Source: an uncultured Eubacteriales bacterium
GTDB lineage: Bacteria > Bacillota > Clostridia > Oscillospirales > Oscillospiraceae
DNA length: 5,655 bases
Assembly (NCBI GenBank): GCA_958402445.1
Contig: CATXTO010000074.1
Span: 1 to 5,655, forward strand
Reading direction: 5' to 3'
Part shown: in pieces, positions 5,414 through 5,655 of the stretch
Layout of the letters: each line of letters starts with the position of its first letter
Position numbering within the stretch: position 1 is the first letter of the stretch
Program-made: the position numbers and the translations under genes
Notes under the pieces: generated by a model
What the model was told of the DNA's origin: nothing
What the model saw: only the letters and a program-made list of their open reading frames with translations
The model's database searches: none

Positions 5414-5655
5414 GTAGGGGCGAGCTTTGCTCGCCCGCCGTTGTCGTCGGCATATCTTGGGCGTTACCCGGGCCCGAACCCGGGGGCCCTTCCCAACGGG
5501 CGACCACAGGTCGCCCCTACATCCCCGTATCAGACTGCAACCTGTAGGGGCGAGCTTTGCTCGCCCGCCGTTGTCGTCGGCATATCTTGGGCGTTACCCG
5601 GGCCCGAACCCGGGGGCCCTTCCCAACGGGCGACCACAGGTCGCCCCTACATCCC
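5414..5655. repeat. Tandem array of a 130-bp unit running off the right edge
   Basis: Copies start at 5414 and 5544. The second is identical to the first up to the window end (112 bases). In each, GTAGGGG plus GGGCGAGC/GCTCGCCC around TTT and GGGCGACC/GGTCGCCC around ACA bound a 107-bp element (5414-5520 and 5544-5650) with 9-bp terminal inverted repeats. The roughly 60 bases between the two hairpins include a GC-rich self-complementary stretch with CCCGGG and GGGCCC motifs, and are unrelated to the interior of the left array. The linker before each copy (5394-5413 and 5524-5543) differs at two positions. Confidence 0.92.

Noticed and set aside
1..5655. CRISPR array in the terminal repeats
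   Set aside because: The whole 124- or 130-bp unit is repeated with identical interiors; there is no short repeat with varied spacers and no cas gene.
1..5655. Circular element suggested by CATCCC at both window ends
   Set aside because: The shared word is part of a repeat found many times here; no replication or mobilisation gene is present and six bases prove nothing.

Overview
The window looks like chromosomal sequence from a GC-rich gut-type Firmicute, probably a clostridial member of the Oscillospiraceae such as Flavonifractor, Intestinimonas or a relative. The reasons are the strong AGGAGG ribosome binding sites, GC-rich codons next to an AT-rich promoter region, the protein families present, and families of short GGGCGA-type hairpin repeats that I associate with such genomes. 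The taxonomic call is inference; no ribosomal or taxonomic marker gene is present.

Layout. Positions 1-373 hold a tandem array of a 124-bp unit built from GC-rich hairpins, and it may continue past the left edge. Positions 374-528 are a short non-coding gap. Positions 529-4620 hold one three-gene operon on the minus strand, transcribed right to left: a MarR-family regulator (4620-4156), an ABC exporter half (4159-2408) and a second ABC exporter half (2415-529). The genes overlap by 4 and 8 bases, so translation is probably coupled. Upstream, at 4676-4716, is a sigma-A-type promoter whose predicted start lies inside a perfect 12-bp palindrome, a good candidate for the MarR operator. Positions 4717-4959 are AT-rich and non-coding, with one further inverted repeat. 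A second promoter at 4960-5021 faces right and drives a short transcript of about 135 nt that ends at a 14-bp terminator hairpin. No convincing reading frame fits it, so it is called a candidate small RNA. Positions 5164-5655 return to the hairpin repeat family, including a second tandem array (130-bp period) that runs off the right edge.

How the genes fit together. The two ABC proteins are complementary halves of a heterodimeric type IV exporter of the BmrCD / LmrCD / TM287-288 kind. The first has a degenerate set of ATP-site residues with a normal signature motif; the second has normal catalytic residues with an altered signature. Together they make one catalytic and one non-catalytic ATP site. 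A MarR regulator as the first gene, with an operator over the start of transcription, fits an efflux operon that is repressed until a ligand binds the regulator. The substrate cannot be read from the sequence.

The operon is of a familiar type. The least explained parts are the candidate small RNA and the modular hairpin repeats, where one stem differs between copies by a paired, pairing-preserving change.
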